DNA of 64,000 nt from an uncultured Opitutia bacterium (GTDB lineage Bacteria; Verrucomicrobiota; Verrucomicrobiia; Opitutales; Opitutaceae), in assembly GCA_903872505.1 (NCBI GenBank), contig CAIQKV010000069.1, positions 25,796 through 89,795 of the forward strand, read 5' to 3'. Shown here piece by piece: positions 33,444 through 42,098 of this stretch (position 1 is the stretch's first letter; each line of letters starts with the position of its first letter). The position numbers were made by a program, and so were the translations under genes. The notes under the pieces were generated by a model. It had not been told where the DNA came from and did no database searches. It saw only the letters and a program-made list of their open reading frames with translations.

Positions 33444-34616
33444 ATGTCCACGCCCAAGCCCGCAGTTCTCGCCCTTGAGGATGGTTCGATCTTCCGGGGC
33501 CGCGCCTTTGGCGCCGATGCCACCATCGCCGGCGAGTGCGTGTTCAACACGTCGATGACCGGCTACCAGGAGATCCTCACCGACCCCTCCTACTTCGGCC
33601 AGATCGTCACCATGACCGCCGTCCAGATCGGCAACTACGGCGTGAATGACGAGGATACCGAGGCCGCGGCGCCCAAGTGCTCCGGTTTCGTCGTGCGCGA
33701 GCTCTCGCCCGTGGTCAGCAACTGGCGCAGCCGCCAGTCGCTCGGCGACTACCTGCGCGCGGCCGGCATCCCGGGCATCAGTGAGGTCGACACCCGCGCG
33801 CTCACCAAAAAACTCCGCGTCGACGGGGCGATGAAGTGCTGCCTCAGCACCCTGCCCCTCGGCGATGATGAGGCGGTGAAACTCGCCCGGGCCTGGCGGG
33901 ACATGGCCGGGGCGGACTACGTGAGGGATGTCACTTGCCCGGCACCCTATTTCTGGCGCGCCGACGACCCCGCGAACCACAACACTCCGTACCTGCCCGT
34001 CGGCACGACGATGAACGTCCCGGGCGTGCCGGTGAAAAAATTCCGCGTGGCCGCCTTCGACTACGGCGCGAAGCACAGCATTTTCCGGAAACTGGTGAAC
34101 CACGGCTTCGACGTGCAGGTCTTTCCCGCCACCACGACGCACGAGCAGGTGCGCGAGCACCGGCCCGACGCCGTGTTCCTCTCCAACGGCCCCGGCGACC
34201 CCGCCGCGCTGCCCTACATCCACCAGACCGTGACCGGCCTGCTGCCGGATTTCCCGATCTTTGGCATCTGTCTCGGCCACCAGATGATCACCCACGCGCT
34301 CGGCGGCACCACCTTCAAGCTCAAGTTCGGCCACCGCGGCGGCAACCAGCCGGTGAAAAACCTCGAGACCGGCAAAGTCTCCATCACCGCCCAGAACCAC
34401 GGCTTCGCCACCGACCCGAAGTCCCTCGAGCGCCGCGGCGCGCGGGTGACCGAGATCAACCTCAACGACCAGACCGTCGAGGGCCTGCGCCATGACCGGC
34501 TGCCTGTCTTCTCCGTGCAATACCATCCCGAGGCGGCGCCCGGCCCCAACGACGCCGACCCGCTCTTCGTCGATTTCTACCGGATGGTCGAGCAGCGCCA
34601 GGCCGGGAAGATCTGA
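33444..34616 (+). CDS. carA: Carbamoyl-phosphate synthase small subunit
   Basis: A 390-residue glutaminase subunit of carbamoyl-phosphate synthase, supplying ammonia for pyrimidine and arginine synthesis. The N-terminal CPSase domain opens ALEDGSIFRGRAFGAD and has FNTSMTGYQEILTDPSY. The C-terminal class I glutamine amidotransferase domain has FLSNGPGDPAAL, the nucleophile Cys in FGICLGHQMI, and the His/Glu pair in QYHPEAAPGP. Start ATG at 33444 agrees with homologues; an upstream in-frame ATG would add 16 residues of non-family sequence. carB is not adjacent in this window. Confidence 0.96.
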   Translation: MSTPKPAVLALEDGSIFRGRAFGADATIAGECVFNTSMTGYQEILTDPSYFGQIVTMTAVQIGNYGVNDEDTEAAAPKCSGFVVRELSPVVSNWRSRQSLGDYLRAAGIPGISEVDTRALTKKLRVDGAMKCCLSTLPLGDDEAVKLARAWRDMAGADYVRDVTCPAPYFWRADDPANHNTPYLPVGTTMNVPGVPVKKFRVAAFDYGAKHSIFRKLVNHGFDVQVFPATTTHEQVREHRPDAVFLSNGPGDPAALPYIHQTVTGLLPDFPIFGICLGHQMITHALGGTTFKLKFGHRGGNQPVKNLETGKVSITAQNHGFATDPKSLERRGARVTEINLNDQTVEGLRHDRLPVFSVQYHPEAAPGPNDADPLFVDFYRMVEQRQAGKI

Positions 34617-34737
34617 GTTTCCGCCGCGCCTACTCCGCCCGCGGGCCGGTCCGTCCGCGCCGCGGGATGGAAATTTCCCGCCGGTTTCCAAGCTGCGCGC
34701 ACTTGCCTCCGCGGAAATTTTGCCCGGGACTGCCCCG

Positions 34738-35325
34738 GTGAAAAAATGGTTCGTCTTCGGTCTCCTCGCCGCCGCCGCGTGGCTGTATCTGCACGAGCCG
34801 GCCGCCGCCTGGCGCGGGCTGCCCGCCGCCAAGGACCCGGTGCAGGTCGCGTCCGGCCTGCCGGGGCCGTTCATGCAGGGCAAGTACACGATCACGCCGC
34901 TGGCCCGCTACACCATCACCGCCGTCGTGCTCAGCCGCGAGCGGTACCACAACGACCGCGAGGCCGACCTCTCGCCGGTGGACCTCGCGCTCGGCTGGGG
35001 CCCCATGTCGATGTCCGCGGTCATCAATGACCTCACGGTCAGCCAGTCGGGCCGCTGGTACGAATACCGCTGGTCGGGCGAGCCGCCCCTCGACCCCGGC
35101 CTCATGGCCACCCACTCCGCCAACACCCATTGCCTGCCCGCCGACAATGTGCGCAGCGCCCTGCTGGCGGTGAAACGGCACGACGTCGTCACGCTCGAGG
35201 GCTATCTGATCGAGGCCACCGCGCCCGACGGCTATCACTGGCGCTCCTCGCTCTCGCGCGACGACACCGGCGGCCACGCGTGCGAGGTGTTTTGGATCAC
35301 CCGCGTGAGCACCAAGCGGCTGTAA
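34738..35325 (+). CDS. Hypothetical membrane-anchored or secreted protein
   Basis: A 195-residue protein with a GTG start (34738) giving KKWFVFGLLAAAAWLYLH, a signal anchor. The mature part includes ITPLARYTITAVVLSRERYH, LALGWGPMSMSAVIND, HSANTHCLPADNVR and HACEVFWITRV. The same layout (a beta-rich domain ending in a Cys-containing strand) occurs in uncharacterised proteins of many Gram-negatives, but I know no function. It lies 121 bp behind carA and may have its own promoter. The frame is open upstream into carA, antisense-free, but lacks a plausible start other than the GTG. Confidence 0.75.
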   Translation: MKKWFVFGLLAAAAWLYLHEPAAAWRGLPAAKDPVQVASGLPGPFMQGKYTITPLARYTITAVVLSRERYHNDREADLSPVDLALGWGPMSMSAVINDLTVSQSGRWYEYRWSGEPPLDPGLMATHSANTHCLPADNVRSALLAVKRHDVVTLEGYLIEATAPDGYHWRSSLSRDDTGGHACEVFWITRVSTKRL

Positions 35326-35336
35326 GCGGGGATCAA

Positions 35337-35395
35337 CGCGGCGAGGGCGCCACGTCTCCATCGGTGTTGTTTGGAGCCGCGGCGCCCTCTCCGCA
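35337..35395. repeat. Palindromic GC repeat between convergent genes
   Basis: GCGGCGAGGGCGCCACGTCTCC (from about 35338) and GGAGCCGCGGCGCCCTCTCC (35373-35392) are near reverse complements separated by a short AT-richer spacer. This is the third copy of the family found inside recD2 (7228-7286) and a TIR gene (14595-14645), here in the inverted block order. It fills the gap between the hypothetical gene and kdsB and may serve as a terminator. Confidence 0.65.
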
Positions 35396-35398
35396 GCC

Positions 35399-36142
35399 CT
35401 AGCCGAGCCACGCCTCGAACTTCGCCGCATCCTCGGGCGTGTCCACGCCGATGGTCGGGTCCTCCGTCACGCCGCACGCGATGTCGTAGCCGTTTTCCAG
35501 CGCGCGGAGCTGCTCGAGCTTTTCCGCCTGCTCATACCGGCCCGGGGGCAGCTTCGTGAATTTTTCCAGCAGGTCCGCCGAGTAGGCGTAGAGCCCGAGA
35601 TGCTTGAAACAGGGATTCGCCCGCACCCACGCATCATCCACGGCGGTCCCGCGCTCCCGCGGGAAGGGAATGATCGACCGGGAAAAATACAGCGCCCGGC
35701 CGTCCCGCCGCATCACCACCTTCACCTGGTTCGGGTTGGCAATGTCCACCGCGCGCTGGAACGGCGTCGCCAGCGTCGCCATCGGGGCCCCGCCGTCCAG
35801 CAACCCGGCCAGCGCCCGGATCTGGCCGCCCGTGACCAGCGGTTCATCGGCCTGCACATTGATCACCTTGGCCGCCCGGACGGTGTGGTTGGCCTCCGCG
35901 ATGCGATCCGTGCCGCTGGCGTGCGCCGGATCGGTCATGACAGCCTTGAAACCCTGCCCGGTGACGCAATTTCGCAAAAGTTCATGATCCACCGCGAAAT
36001 ACAGCGGAAACTCCGGCGCCTCCCGCTTGATCCGTTCCGCCACCCACAACAGCAGCGGTCGGCCCTTGATCTTGTGTAAGAGCTTGCGCGGGAACCGGGT
36101 AGACTCAAGCCGGCATGGCACGATGATTGCAATATCGCTCAT
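35399..36142 (-). CDS. kdsB: 3-deoxy-manno-octulosonate cytidylyltransferase
   Basis: A 247-residue CMP-Kdo synthetase, which activates Kdo with CTP for LPS inner-core synthesis; it supports a Gram-negative envelope with LPS. Motifs include [17 protein letters not shown] at the N-terminus, [11 protein letters not shown], and [15 protein letters not shown] plus [16 protein letters not shown] near the C-terminus. Start ATG at 36142 ([11 protein letters not shown]) matches the family; the frame extends 12 codons upstream without support. It is divergent from the HPr gene by 82 bp. Confidence 0.95.
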   Translation of the reverse strand: MSDIAIIVPCRLESTRFPRKLLHKIKGRPLLLWVAERIKREAPEFPLYFAVDHELLRNCVTGQGFKAVMTDPAHASGTDRIAEANHTVRAAKVINVQADEPLVTGGQIRALAGLLDGGAPMATLATPFQRAVDIANPNQVKVVMRRDGRALYFSRSIIPFPRERGTAVDDAWVRANPCFKHLGLYAYSADLLEKFTKLPPGRYEQAEKLEQLRALENGYDIACGVTEDPTIGVDTPEDAAKFEAWLG

Positions 36143-36224
36143 CTGGTCACAGCATGACTTCCGGTTTTTAGGTTGCAAGCCGGAGCCTCATCTTGGATTT
36201 AGGCCGGTCTCTCTCACCACTGTC

Positions 36225-36527
36225 ATGAACAAAAGCGACGCACCTTCTGCCACTCCCCAGCTCATCAAGGAGCTTTTGGTGCAGAACAAGATGGGCATTC
36301 ACGCCCGTCCCGCCGCCATGATCGTGCGCATCACCAACCGGTTCAAAGCCGACGTGTTTGTGGAAAAGGACGAGGAGCAGGTGAACGGCAAGAGCATCAT
36401 GGGCTTGATGATGCTCGCCGCCGGCAAGGGCTCCAAGGTCAAGTTTCTGGCCAGCGGCGACGATGATGCGGCGCAGATGCTGACCGAGCTCGAGGCGCTG
36501 TTCGCCCGCAAGTTCGACGAGGCCTGA
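36225..36527 (+). CDS. HPr-family phosphocarrier protein
   Basis: A 100-residue HPr-like protein with a short N-terminal extension. The phosphorylatable His26 is in NKMGIHARPAA, and the regulatory Ser57 is in NGKSIMGLMMLAA; the 31-residue spacing equals that of His15 and Ser46 in classical HPr. Both sites are therefore kept, consistent with PTS transfer and HPrK control. No EI or EII gene is nearby, so it could serve a regulatory PTS. It is convergent with the TatD gene (3-nt gap). Confidence 0.92.
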   Translation: MNKSDAPSATPQLIKELLVQNKMGIHARPAAMIVRITNRFKADVFVEKDEEQVNGKSIMGLMMLAAGKGSKVKFLASGDDDAAQMLTELEALFARKFDEA

Positions 36528-36530
36528 GCC

Positions 36531-37328
36531 TCACAGGCCGAAGAACTTCCGCGCGTTCGCGGTCGTGGCCACCGCCAGTTCGTCGTAGCTCACGCCCAAG
36601 ACTTCCCGGGCGGCAAATTCCGCCGTGTGCCGCACAAACGCGGGCTCGTTGGGTTTTCCCCGGTGGGGCATGGGCGTGAGGTACGGCGCGTCGGTTTCGA
36701 GCATCAGCCGCGCCAGGCCCTGGGCACGCGCCGCGGCCCGGATATTGCCGGCCGTCTTGTAGGTCAGGATCCCCGTGAACGATCCCACCCCGCCCCGCCG
36801 CGTCAGCTCGGCCATCTCGGCCTCGCCTTCCGCGAAGCAGTGAAACACGACCTTCGTCCAGTCCACGCCGCTCGCGTCGATCATCGCCACGCATTCCGCC
36901 AACGCCCCGCGCGAGTGGATCACCACCGGGCAGCCCAGCCGCTTCGCCAGCGCCAGCCCCTCGGCAAACGCCGCGCGCTGCCGGGCAAAAACCTTTTCCG
37001 CCTCCGCCGCCTCCTTGGGCAGGTGAAACCGGTCGAGCCCGATTTCGCCCAGCGCGACCGGCCGCGTCTCCCCTGCCCAGAAACCCGCCACCTGCGCCTG
37101 CGCGGCTTCCCAGCCCGCCTCAACTTCGCAGGGATGCAGCCCGGCCGTGTAGTGCACGAAGCCGGCCTGGTCCCGGGCCAGATCACGGTTGAGCGCCCAG
37201 TCATCCGGCGAGGTGCCGATGGCGATCATCGCTTCAACCCCGGCCTCCCGCGCCCGGGCGAGGATGCCCGGCAGCGTGCCGGCGCGGGCAAAACCCTCGA
37301 GGTGCGTGTGGGTGTCAATCAGGCCCAT
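36531..37328 (-). CDS. TatD-family metal-dependent hydrolase
   Basis: A 265-residue TIM-barrel hydrolase of the TatD/YcfH DNase family. Metal ligands are seen in DTHTHLEGF at the N-terminus, ALGEIGLDRF, VIHSRG, FHCFAEG and LETDAPYLTPMPHRGKPNEP, the typical C-terminal segment. Members are 3'-5' exonucleases or general metal hydrolases. Start is the ATG at 37328 (MGLIDTHTHL). It is followed by HPr in convergent orientation and preceded by a short repeat hairpin. Confidence 0.92.
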   Translation of the reverse strand: MGLIDTHTHLEGFARAGTLPGILARAREAGVEAMIAIGTSPDDWALNRDLARDQAGFVHYTAGLHPCEVEAGWEAAQAQVAGFWAGETRPVALGEIGLDRFHLPKEAAEAEKVFARQRAAFAEGLALAKRLGCPVVIHSRGALAECVAMIDASGVDWTKVVFHCFAEGEAEMAELTRRGGVGSFTGILTYKTAGNIRAAARAQGLARLMLETDAPYLTPMPHRGKPNEPAFVRHTAEFAAREVLGVSYDELAVATTANARKFFGL

Positions 37329-37340
37329 GGCTAATTTTCG

Positions 37341-37364
37341 GTCGTAGGTCGGGCTTCACGCCCG
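37341..37364. repeat. Short palindromic element GTCGTAGGTCGGGC...
   Basis: GTCGTAGG followed by a perfect 6-bp hairpin, TCGGGC-TTCAC-GCCCGA (37349-37364), between two minus-strand genes. It shares the GTCGTAGG start with the element at 11632-11660. It may be a small dispersed repeat or an attenuator-like barrier between the M32 and TatD genes. Confidence 0.45.
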
Positions 37365-37373
37365 ATATTCAGT

Positions 37374-38870
37374 TCAGCGCAGGTAAAGCGCACCGTAGCG
37401 CTCGCGCAGGTAGCGCAGCAGGTGCCGCGGCGACAGTTCCTCGCCCGTCACCCGGCGGGCCAGGGCGAGCGCGTCGAAGCGCCGGCCCTGCGCGTGCACG
37501 TTCTCGCGCAGCCAGTTGAGCAGCCACCGGAAGTCCCCGCGGGCAAAGTCGTCCTCCAGCGCCGGCCGCAGCGCCAGAGCGCGGTACCACAGCTGCGCCG
37601 CCAGCATGTTGCCGAGGCAATAGCTCGGGAAATAGCCGAACGAGCCGCCGCTCCAGTGCACGTCCTGGAGCACGCCCACGCGGTCGTTCGCCGGGGTGAG
37701 CCCGAGCAGCGCCTGCGCCGCGGTGCGCCACGCCGCCGGCAGGCCGTCCACCGCGAGTTCGCCGGTGAAGAGCTTCTTCTCCAGCTCGAAGCGCAGAATG
37801 ATGTGCAGGTTGTAGGTTACCTCGTCCGCATCGACGCGGATCAGCGTCGGCTCCACCGCGTTGATCGCGAGGTACAGTTCGTCCGTCGAGACCGCCGCCG
37901 TCTGCGCGGGAAACAGCTCCCGCAGGCGCGGCTCGAAGCACTGCCAGAACCCGCGGCTGCGCGCCACCTGGTTCTCCCAGAGGCGGCTCTGCGACTCGTG
38001 CACCGCCATGCCGGCGTGCACGCCGAGGGCCGTGCCCAGGTGCTCGGCCACCAGGCCCTGCTCATACAGGCCGTGACCCGTCTCGTGGATGGCGCTGAAG
38101 AGCGAGTCGAGGGGCTCCTGCTCCTTGAACCGCGTCGTCATGCGCACGTCGGAGCCGGTCCCGGAGCAGAACGGATGCAGCGACACGTCGATGCGGCCGC
38201 GCTGGTAGTCGAAGCCGAGCCGCTCCGTCACCTCGCGCAGGAACACCCGCTGCCCCTCCGGGGAGAATCCGCGCAGGGCGTCCGTCCGGGGTTTCACGCG
38301 CGCGGCGGCGATCTCGCGCACCAGCGGCACCAGGCCGGCCTTGAGCTCGCCAAACAACCGCTCGATGACCGCCGCGGTCATGCCCGGGTCGTGCTGGTCG
38401 ATCATGTAGTCGTATTCGCGCCCGCCCCAGCCGAGGTAGCCCGCCTCGCGCTTCGCGAACTCCAGGTTCTTCCGCAGCACCGGCGCATAGCCGGCAAAAT
38501 CATCGGCCGCCCGGGCGCGGGCCCACGCATGGTAGCCGCGGCTGCTCTGGGCGGCCTTGTCGCGCACGAATTCCGCCGGCAGCCGGGTCGCGTGGTCGTA
38601 GTCTCGCCGCGCGTTCTTCACGACCGCCCGCTGGTCGTCGCTCAACGTGGCATCCGCCTCCAGCGTCGCCAGCCAGCCGCCGATCTTCGCGTCGCTGGCG
38701 GCCGCATGCAGCGCCTCGGCCAGCGCGGCCTGCTGCCCGGCCCGCTGCTCGGCCGCGCCTTCCGGCAGGTTGACCTGTTCATCCCAGCCCAGCAGCTCGA
38801 CCAGCGTGCCGAGGGCGTGCACGCGCTTCAGCGCGGCGGTGAGTTCCGCGTAGACTGTTTCGGTAGCCAT
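37374..38870 (-). CDS. Carboxypeptidase Taq (M32) family metallocarboxypeptidase
   Basis: A 498-residue cytosolic zinc carboxypeptidase of family M32. The zinc motif HETGH is at residues 262-266, and the family-specific HPFCSGTGSDVRMTTRF lies just before it (about 232-248). The all-helical pattern and length match the Thermus enzyme. Start ATG at 38870 (MATETVYAEL) is preferred over an ATG five codons upstream. It probably recycles peptides. Confidence 0.94.
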   Translation of the reverse strand: MATETVYAELTAALKRVHALGTLVELLGWDEQVNLPEGAAEQRAGQQAALAEALHAAASDAKIGGWLATLEADATLSDDQRAVVKNARRDYDHATRLPAEFVRDKAAQSSRGYHAWARARAADDFAGYAPVLRKNLEFAKREAGYLGWGGREYDYMIDQHDPGMTAAVIERLFGELKAGLVPLVREIAAARVKPRTDALRGFSPEGQRVFLREVTERLGFDYQRGRIDVSLHPFCSGTGSDVRMTTRFKEQEPLDSLFSAIHETGHGLYEQGLVAEHLGTALGVHAGMAVHESQSRLWENQVARSRGFWQCFEPRLRELFPAQTAAVSTDELYLAINAVEPTLIRVDADEVTYNLHIILRFELEKKLFTGELAVDGLPAAWRTAAQALLGLTPANDRVGVLQDVHWSGGSFGYFPSYCLGNMLAAQLWYRALALRPALEDDFARGDFRWLLNWLRENVHAQGRRFDALALARRVTGEELSPRHLLRYLRERYGALYLR

Positions 38871-38926
38871 GCCGGCACTCCACACGCCGCCGCCCGCCTT
38901 GGCCAGCGCGATGTCGCGCCCGCCCG

Positions 38927-39868
38927 TCAGCGGGCCTGGACGTCCACGTCGCCGCCGCTGGTGCGGAGCTTCAGCAGGGGGCCGCCCCCGTTGACCTTGC
39001 CGGCCAGCCGGCTGCGCCCCGCGCCGCCCTTTTCAATCGTGATGGTGAGCCCGGTCGCGTCCACGTCGCCGCCGCTGGTCGAGGCGTCGAGGTCGAAGGC
39101 CGCTCCCTTGTCCACCGTCACGCGGATGCGGCCGCCGGAGGTGGCGAGCTTGCAGTCGCCCTTGAGCGGGCCGGTGAAGCCCGCGGTCACGTTGCCGCCG
39201 CTCGTCGCGGCGTGGAGCGTGTTCTCGACCGACTTGACGTCGATGTCGCCGCCCGAGGTGCCGAGCTCCGTCGGGCCGACCACCCGGCCGGCCCGGATAT
39301 CGCCGCCGGAGGTGCCGAGTTTCACCGCCGCGAGGCCCTCGGCCAGGCGCACGTCGCCCCCGGAGGTGCCGGCATCGATGTCCCCCGCGATCTTGCCGAG
39401 CGCGACGTCGCCCCCGGAGGTGCGCAGGAGAACCTTGCCCGTGAGATCACCGACGGTGACATCGCCGCCGGCCGTCTTGAGGTCCAGATTGTAGTTCGTG
39501 GGCACGGTCACGGTGAAGTCCACGCTCACCGGCGGCCAGGCGCCCCAGTGGAAACCCGGCGCACTCTTTTCGTACTTGGCCACGGCGGAAACTCCCGCGG
39601 GTTGCTGCTCGATAGTCAGCGTGAGATTCTTCAGCAGCTCGTCCGCCTCGGCCTCCGAGCTGGCGCGGATCCGCTCCCGGGCCACGACCTTGACGGTCGG
39701 GTCGGGCGAACTCTGTACGTGGATGTCGCCGCCCTGGGTTTCGATCCGGAGAACGCCGCCCGGCGGGACGGTGAAGGTCTTTTCGACCACGCGCTCGATC
39801 TTGGCGTGCGCGGAAAACGGGGCCAGGGCCAGCAAGCCGGCCGACAGGAGCAGGTAACGGGTATTCAT
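38927..39868 (-). CDS. DUF4097-type secreted beta-helix protein
   Basis: A 313-residue protein with a signal peptide (LLLSAGLLALAPFSAHA) and an adhesin-like right-handed beta repeat of DUF4097 type. About eight turns carry the sequence TSGG-[DNR]-[VI], such as LRTSGGDVALG, DAGTSGGDVRLA and ELGTSGGDIDV, at roughly 20-residue spacing. The family is exported; function is unknown, often linked to envelope-stress modules, though no PspC or sigma gene is adjacent here. Predicted periplasmic or outer-membrane associated. Confidence 0.85.
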   Translation of the reverse strand: MNTRYLLLSAGLLALAPFSAHAKIERVVEKTFTVPPGGVLRIETQGGDIHVQSSPDPTVKVVARERIRASSEAEADELLKNLTLTIEQQPAGVSAVAKYEKSAPGFHWGAWPPVSVDFTVTVPTNYNLDLKTAGGDVTVGDLTGKVLLRTSGGDVALGKIAGDIDAGTSGGDVRLAEGLAAVKLGTSGGDIRAGRVVGPTELGTSGGDIDVKSVENTLHAATSGGNVTAGFTGPLKGDCKLATSGGRIRVTVDKGAAFDLDASTSGGDVDATGLTITIEKGGAGRSRLAGKVNGGGPLLKLRTSGGDVDVQAR

Positions 39869-39935
39869 GGAGGGTGTGTCCTCAAAAACCCCGCCCTGGC
39901 GGGAAAGTTACACAAAACCGCCGACCGGGAGGCGC

Positions 39936-40184
39936 CTAGACCTTGGCGCTGTTGTCGCAGACGTAATGCACCTTGCTGCGCCGGTAGCTGTAGGCGCGCA
40001 GCGCCGAGTCCTTCGCCCCGTCGCGCGACTGGATGAGATGCCGGGTGCCGGCCAGCGCTTCGGCCTCCTCCGCCGCGACCAGCGCGGCGACGCACAGCAG
40101 CACCTCCGCCCGTGTTTCGAGCCGGCTGGCCGGAAAACGGGTGTGCGTGGACAGCCAGCGCAGGGTGGTGTGAAGCGGATTCAT
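39936..40184 (-). CDS. Hypothetical protein, 82 residues
   Basis: An 82-residue frame starting MNPLHTTLRWLSTHTRFPAS, with an Ala/Glu-rich helix and a C-terminus SYRRSKVHYVCDNSAKV. No family is recognised. It is 18 nt downstream of the next gene on the same strand, consistent with being the third gene of a unit with the Spx-like and membrane proteins. Predicted soluble. Coding status rests on spacing and composition only. Confidence 0.5.
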   Translation of the reverse strand: MNPLHTTLRWLSTHTRFPASRLETRAEVLLCVAALVAAEEAEALAGTRHLIQSRDGAKDSALRAYSYRRSKVHYVCDNSAKV

Positions 40185-40202
40185 GGGCAACATCCCCACC
40201 AC

Positions 40203-40745
40203 TCAAGCCGCCGGCGGCACCAAACGCACGCTCATTCGCGCGAGCCGCAAAAACATCGTCTGCTCCTCGCGCACCGGCCACCAGTCGTAGAGAAAAATCT
40301 CCAGCGGCCGCCACATCGCGACCCAGCCCACGATCGCCAGGCCTTCCCGGCCGACCACCGAAAACGCCCCCAGCCCGAGGTGGGCGACCAGGAGGCTGAG
40401 CAAGTAGCAACCCCCGAGGAACAGGAGGCCCGCCAGCAGGCTGATCCGGCCGCGGCGCAGCAGCGCCTTCAGCTCGCGGCCCTTCACCTCCGCCCGGCTG
40501 GCAAAATAACGGTGCACGGCGTTTTCCGTCCCCGCGGCCCGGTCCGCCGGCGGTGCCACCGCCAGGTACACCACCAGCTCGAATTCGCGGTCGGCCGGGT
40601 GTTCCCGCGCCCAGCCGTGGATGAACTCCTCGGCATCCCGGTCGAGGTCGCGGTCCACGAAGGGCGACGGATCCATCGAGTTGAACAGCTGCGCGAGTTC
40701 ACGCAGGCGCAGCTCGATGCGGGCGGGCTCGGCGGGCGCGCTCAT
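40203..40745 (-). CDS. Hypothetical membrane protein
   Basis: A 180-residue protein. Residues 1-95 are soluble and acidic/helical (ELRLRELAQLFNSMDPSPFV; DRDLDRDAEEFIHGWAREHP), then two transmembrane helices follow near ISLLAGLLFLGGCYLLSLLV and VVGREGLAIVGWVAMWRPLE. It resembles an uncharacterised family of bacterial membrane proteins in which the soluble part begins with a LF-N-S-DPSPF motif. Its ATG overlaps the stop of the Spx/ArsC-like gene as ATGA (40742-40745), so both are co-translated. Confidence 0.72.
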   Translation of the reverse strand: MSAPAEPARIELRLRELAQLFNSMDPSPFVDRDLDRDAEEFIHGWAREHPADREFELVVYLAVAPPADRAAGTENAVHRYFASRAEVKGRELKALLRRGRISLLAGLLFLGGCYLLSLLVAHLGLGAFSVVGREGLAIVGWVAMWRPLEIFLYDWWPVREEQTMFLRLARMSVRLVPPAA

Positions 40746-41107
40746 GGTTTCAGGAGCGCCGCCGCCCAAGCGGCCTCGTCGAAGCCGGTCAGCGCCACCC
40801 CGCCGCCCAGCAGGAACGGCCGTTTCACCAGGTTGCCGTTGCCGGCGAGGAGCGCGAGGGCCGCGGACTCGCCCAGCGCCGGCAGCTTCCCGCCGAGCTG
40901 CTGCTCGCGGTAGTCGCGGCCGGAGGTGTTGAAGAGCCGGCGCAATTCCCCGCCCTGCGCCGCCAGCATCGTGCGCAGTTCCGCCGGTGACGGCGGGGTC
41001 TCGCGGATGGCGTGCTCGGCAAACTCGAGGCCGTGGGCGCGCAGCCACTTCACCGCCCGGCGGCAGGTGTCGCATGAGGCGTAGGTGTAGATTTTCAGTG
41101 CGCTCAT
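40742..41107 (-). CDS. Spx/ArsC-family (YffB-like) protein
   Basis: A 121-residue thioredoxin-fold protein of the ArsC/Spx/YffB group. It opens KIYTYASCDTCRRAVKWLRA with a CDTC redox motif, has IRETPPSPAELRTML, RRLFNTSGRDYRE and VKRPFLLGGG in family order. Members are glutathione-linked reductases or transcription regulators; without a clear arsenate-binding Arg triad the function is uncertain. It is the first of a three-gene minus-strand unit and faces an ABC ATPase gene across a repeat-bearing 205-bp gap. Confidence 0.88.
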   Translation of the reverse strand: MSALKIYTYASCDTCRRAVKWLRAHGLEFAEHAIRETPPSPAELRTMLAAQGGELRRLFNTSGRDYREQQLGGKLPALGESAALALLAGNGNLVKRPFLLGGGVALTGFDEAAWAAALLKP

Positions 41108-41179
41108 GGCTCCGCTCTTACCCTGCGCGGAAACGCCGGCGAGGCAACCCAGTCCTGAAGCGAGGACTGAATTATCCAA

Positions 41180-41240
41180 GAGGGAAGCCAAGAAACCAGA
41201 AAAACTGATTGGGATCGGTTCCTGGCTTCCTGGGTTCCCC
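41180..41240. repeat. Degenerate inverted-repeat element
   Basis: GGGAAGCCAAGAAACCAG (41182-41199) is opposed by GGTTCCTGGCTTCC (41217-41230), whose complement contains GGAAGCCAGGAACC. The core matches the arms of the element at 3418-3598. It lies in the divergent gap between the Spx-like gene and the ABC ATPase gene and so may be part of or beside their promoters. Confidence 0.5.
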
Positions 41241-41312
41241 CTTAAACTCCTCCTCTTGTCTTCAGTCCGCCCTTGCTCGCTCCGGCGAAAGTCCCCGGAA
41301 TCTCTGCGCGCC

Positions 41313-42098
41313 ATGCAACCCATCCTCGCCGTCACCGGCCTGCGCGTCGCCCGCGGGCGCACCACGATCCTGCGCGACGTCACTTGGCGGGTCCGGCCCG
41401 GCGAGCACTGGGTCATCCTCGGCGCCAACGGCTCCGGCAAGACCTCGCTGCTCAAGACGCTGACCGGCTTCCTCACCCCCACCGCCGGTGAGATCACCGT
41501 GCTCGGCCAGCAGTACGGCGACAGCGACTGGCGCGCCCTGCAGCTGCACATTGGCCTGGTCACCAGTGCGTTTGCCGCCGCCATCCCGCTCGCCGAGACC
41601 GCCCTCGACACCGTCATGAGCGGCAAATTCGCCCAGCTTGACCTCTGGAAAAAAACCAGCCGCGCCGACCGCGCCGCGGCCGCGCGCCTGTTGCGGCTCG
41701 TGGGTGCGAGCCGCCTTGCCCGGCGCGAATGGGTGCATTTCTCGCAGGGCGAGCGCCAGCGCGTGCTCATCGCCCGCGCCCTCATGCCGCGGCCGCGGCT
41801 GCTCATCCTCGACGAGCCGTGCGCCGGGCTCGACCCCGTGGCGCGCGAAAAATTCCTGCAGTTCGTGGACCGGCTTGCGCGGCGGCGCAGCGCCCCGGCG
41901 CTGGTGTTCGTGACCCACCATGTCGAGGAGATCACGCCGGCCTTCACCCATGCCCTGCTGCTGCGCGCCGGCCGCGTGGTCGGGTCCGGCCCGCGGGCCG
42001 CCGTGCTCACCTCGCCCCGCCTCTCGGCCGCGTTGGGCGCCGGCCTCCGGCTGCGCGCCACCGGCGGCCGCCTCCGGCTCGCGTTTGCCCGCCGATGA
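41313..42098 (+). CDS. ABC ATPase, ModF/ferric-siderophore-type
   Basis: A 261-residue ABC ATPase. Walker A GANGSGKTS, signature HFSQGERQRVLIARALM, Walker B LLILDEPCAGLDPVARE and the H-loop FVTHHVEEI are intact, so it should hydrolyse ATP. The pattern is closest to single-domain ModF/YlmA-like ATPases, which lack an obvious permease. The downstream gene begins in an ATGA overlap (42095-42098) and encodes a cation exchanger, not an ABC permease; a transporter partner is not evident. Start ATG at 41313 fits homologues. Confidence 0.87.
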   Translation: MQPILAVTGLRVARGRTTILRDVTWRVRPGEHWVILGANGSGKTSLLKTLTGFLTPTAGEITVLGQQYGDSDWRALQLHIGLVTSAFAAAIPLAETALDTVMSGKFAQLDLWKKTSRADRAAAARLLRLVGASRLARREWVHFSQGERQRVLIARALMPRPRLLILDEPCAGLDPVAREKFLQFVDRLARRRSAPALVFVTHHVEEITPAFTHALLLRAGRVVGSGPRAAVLTSPRLSAALGAGLRLRATGGRLRLAFARR

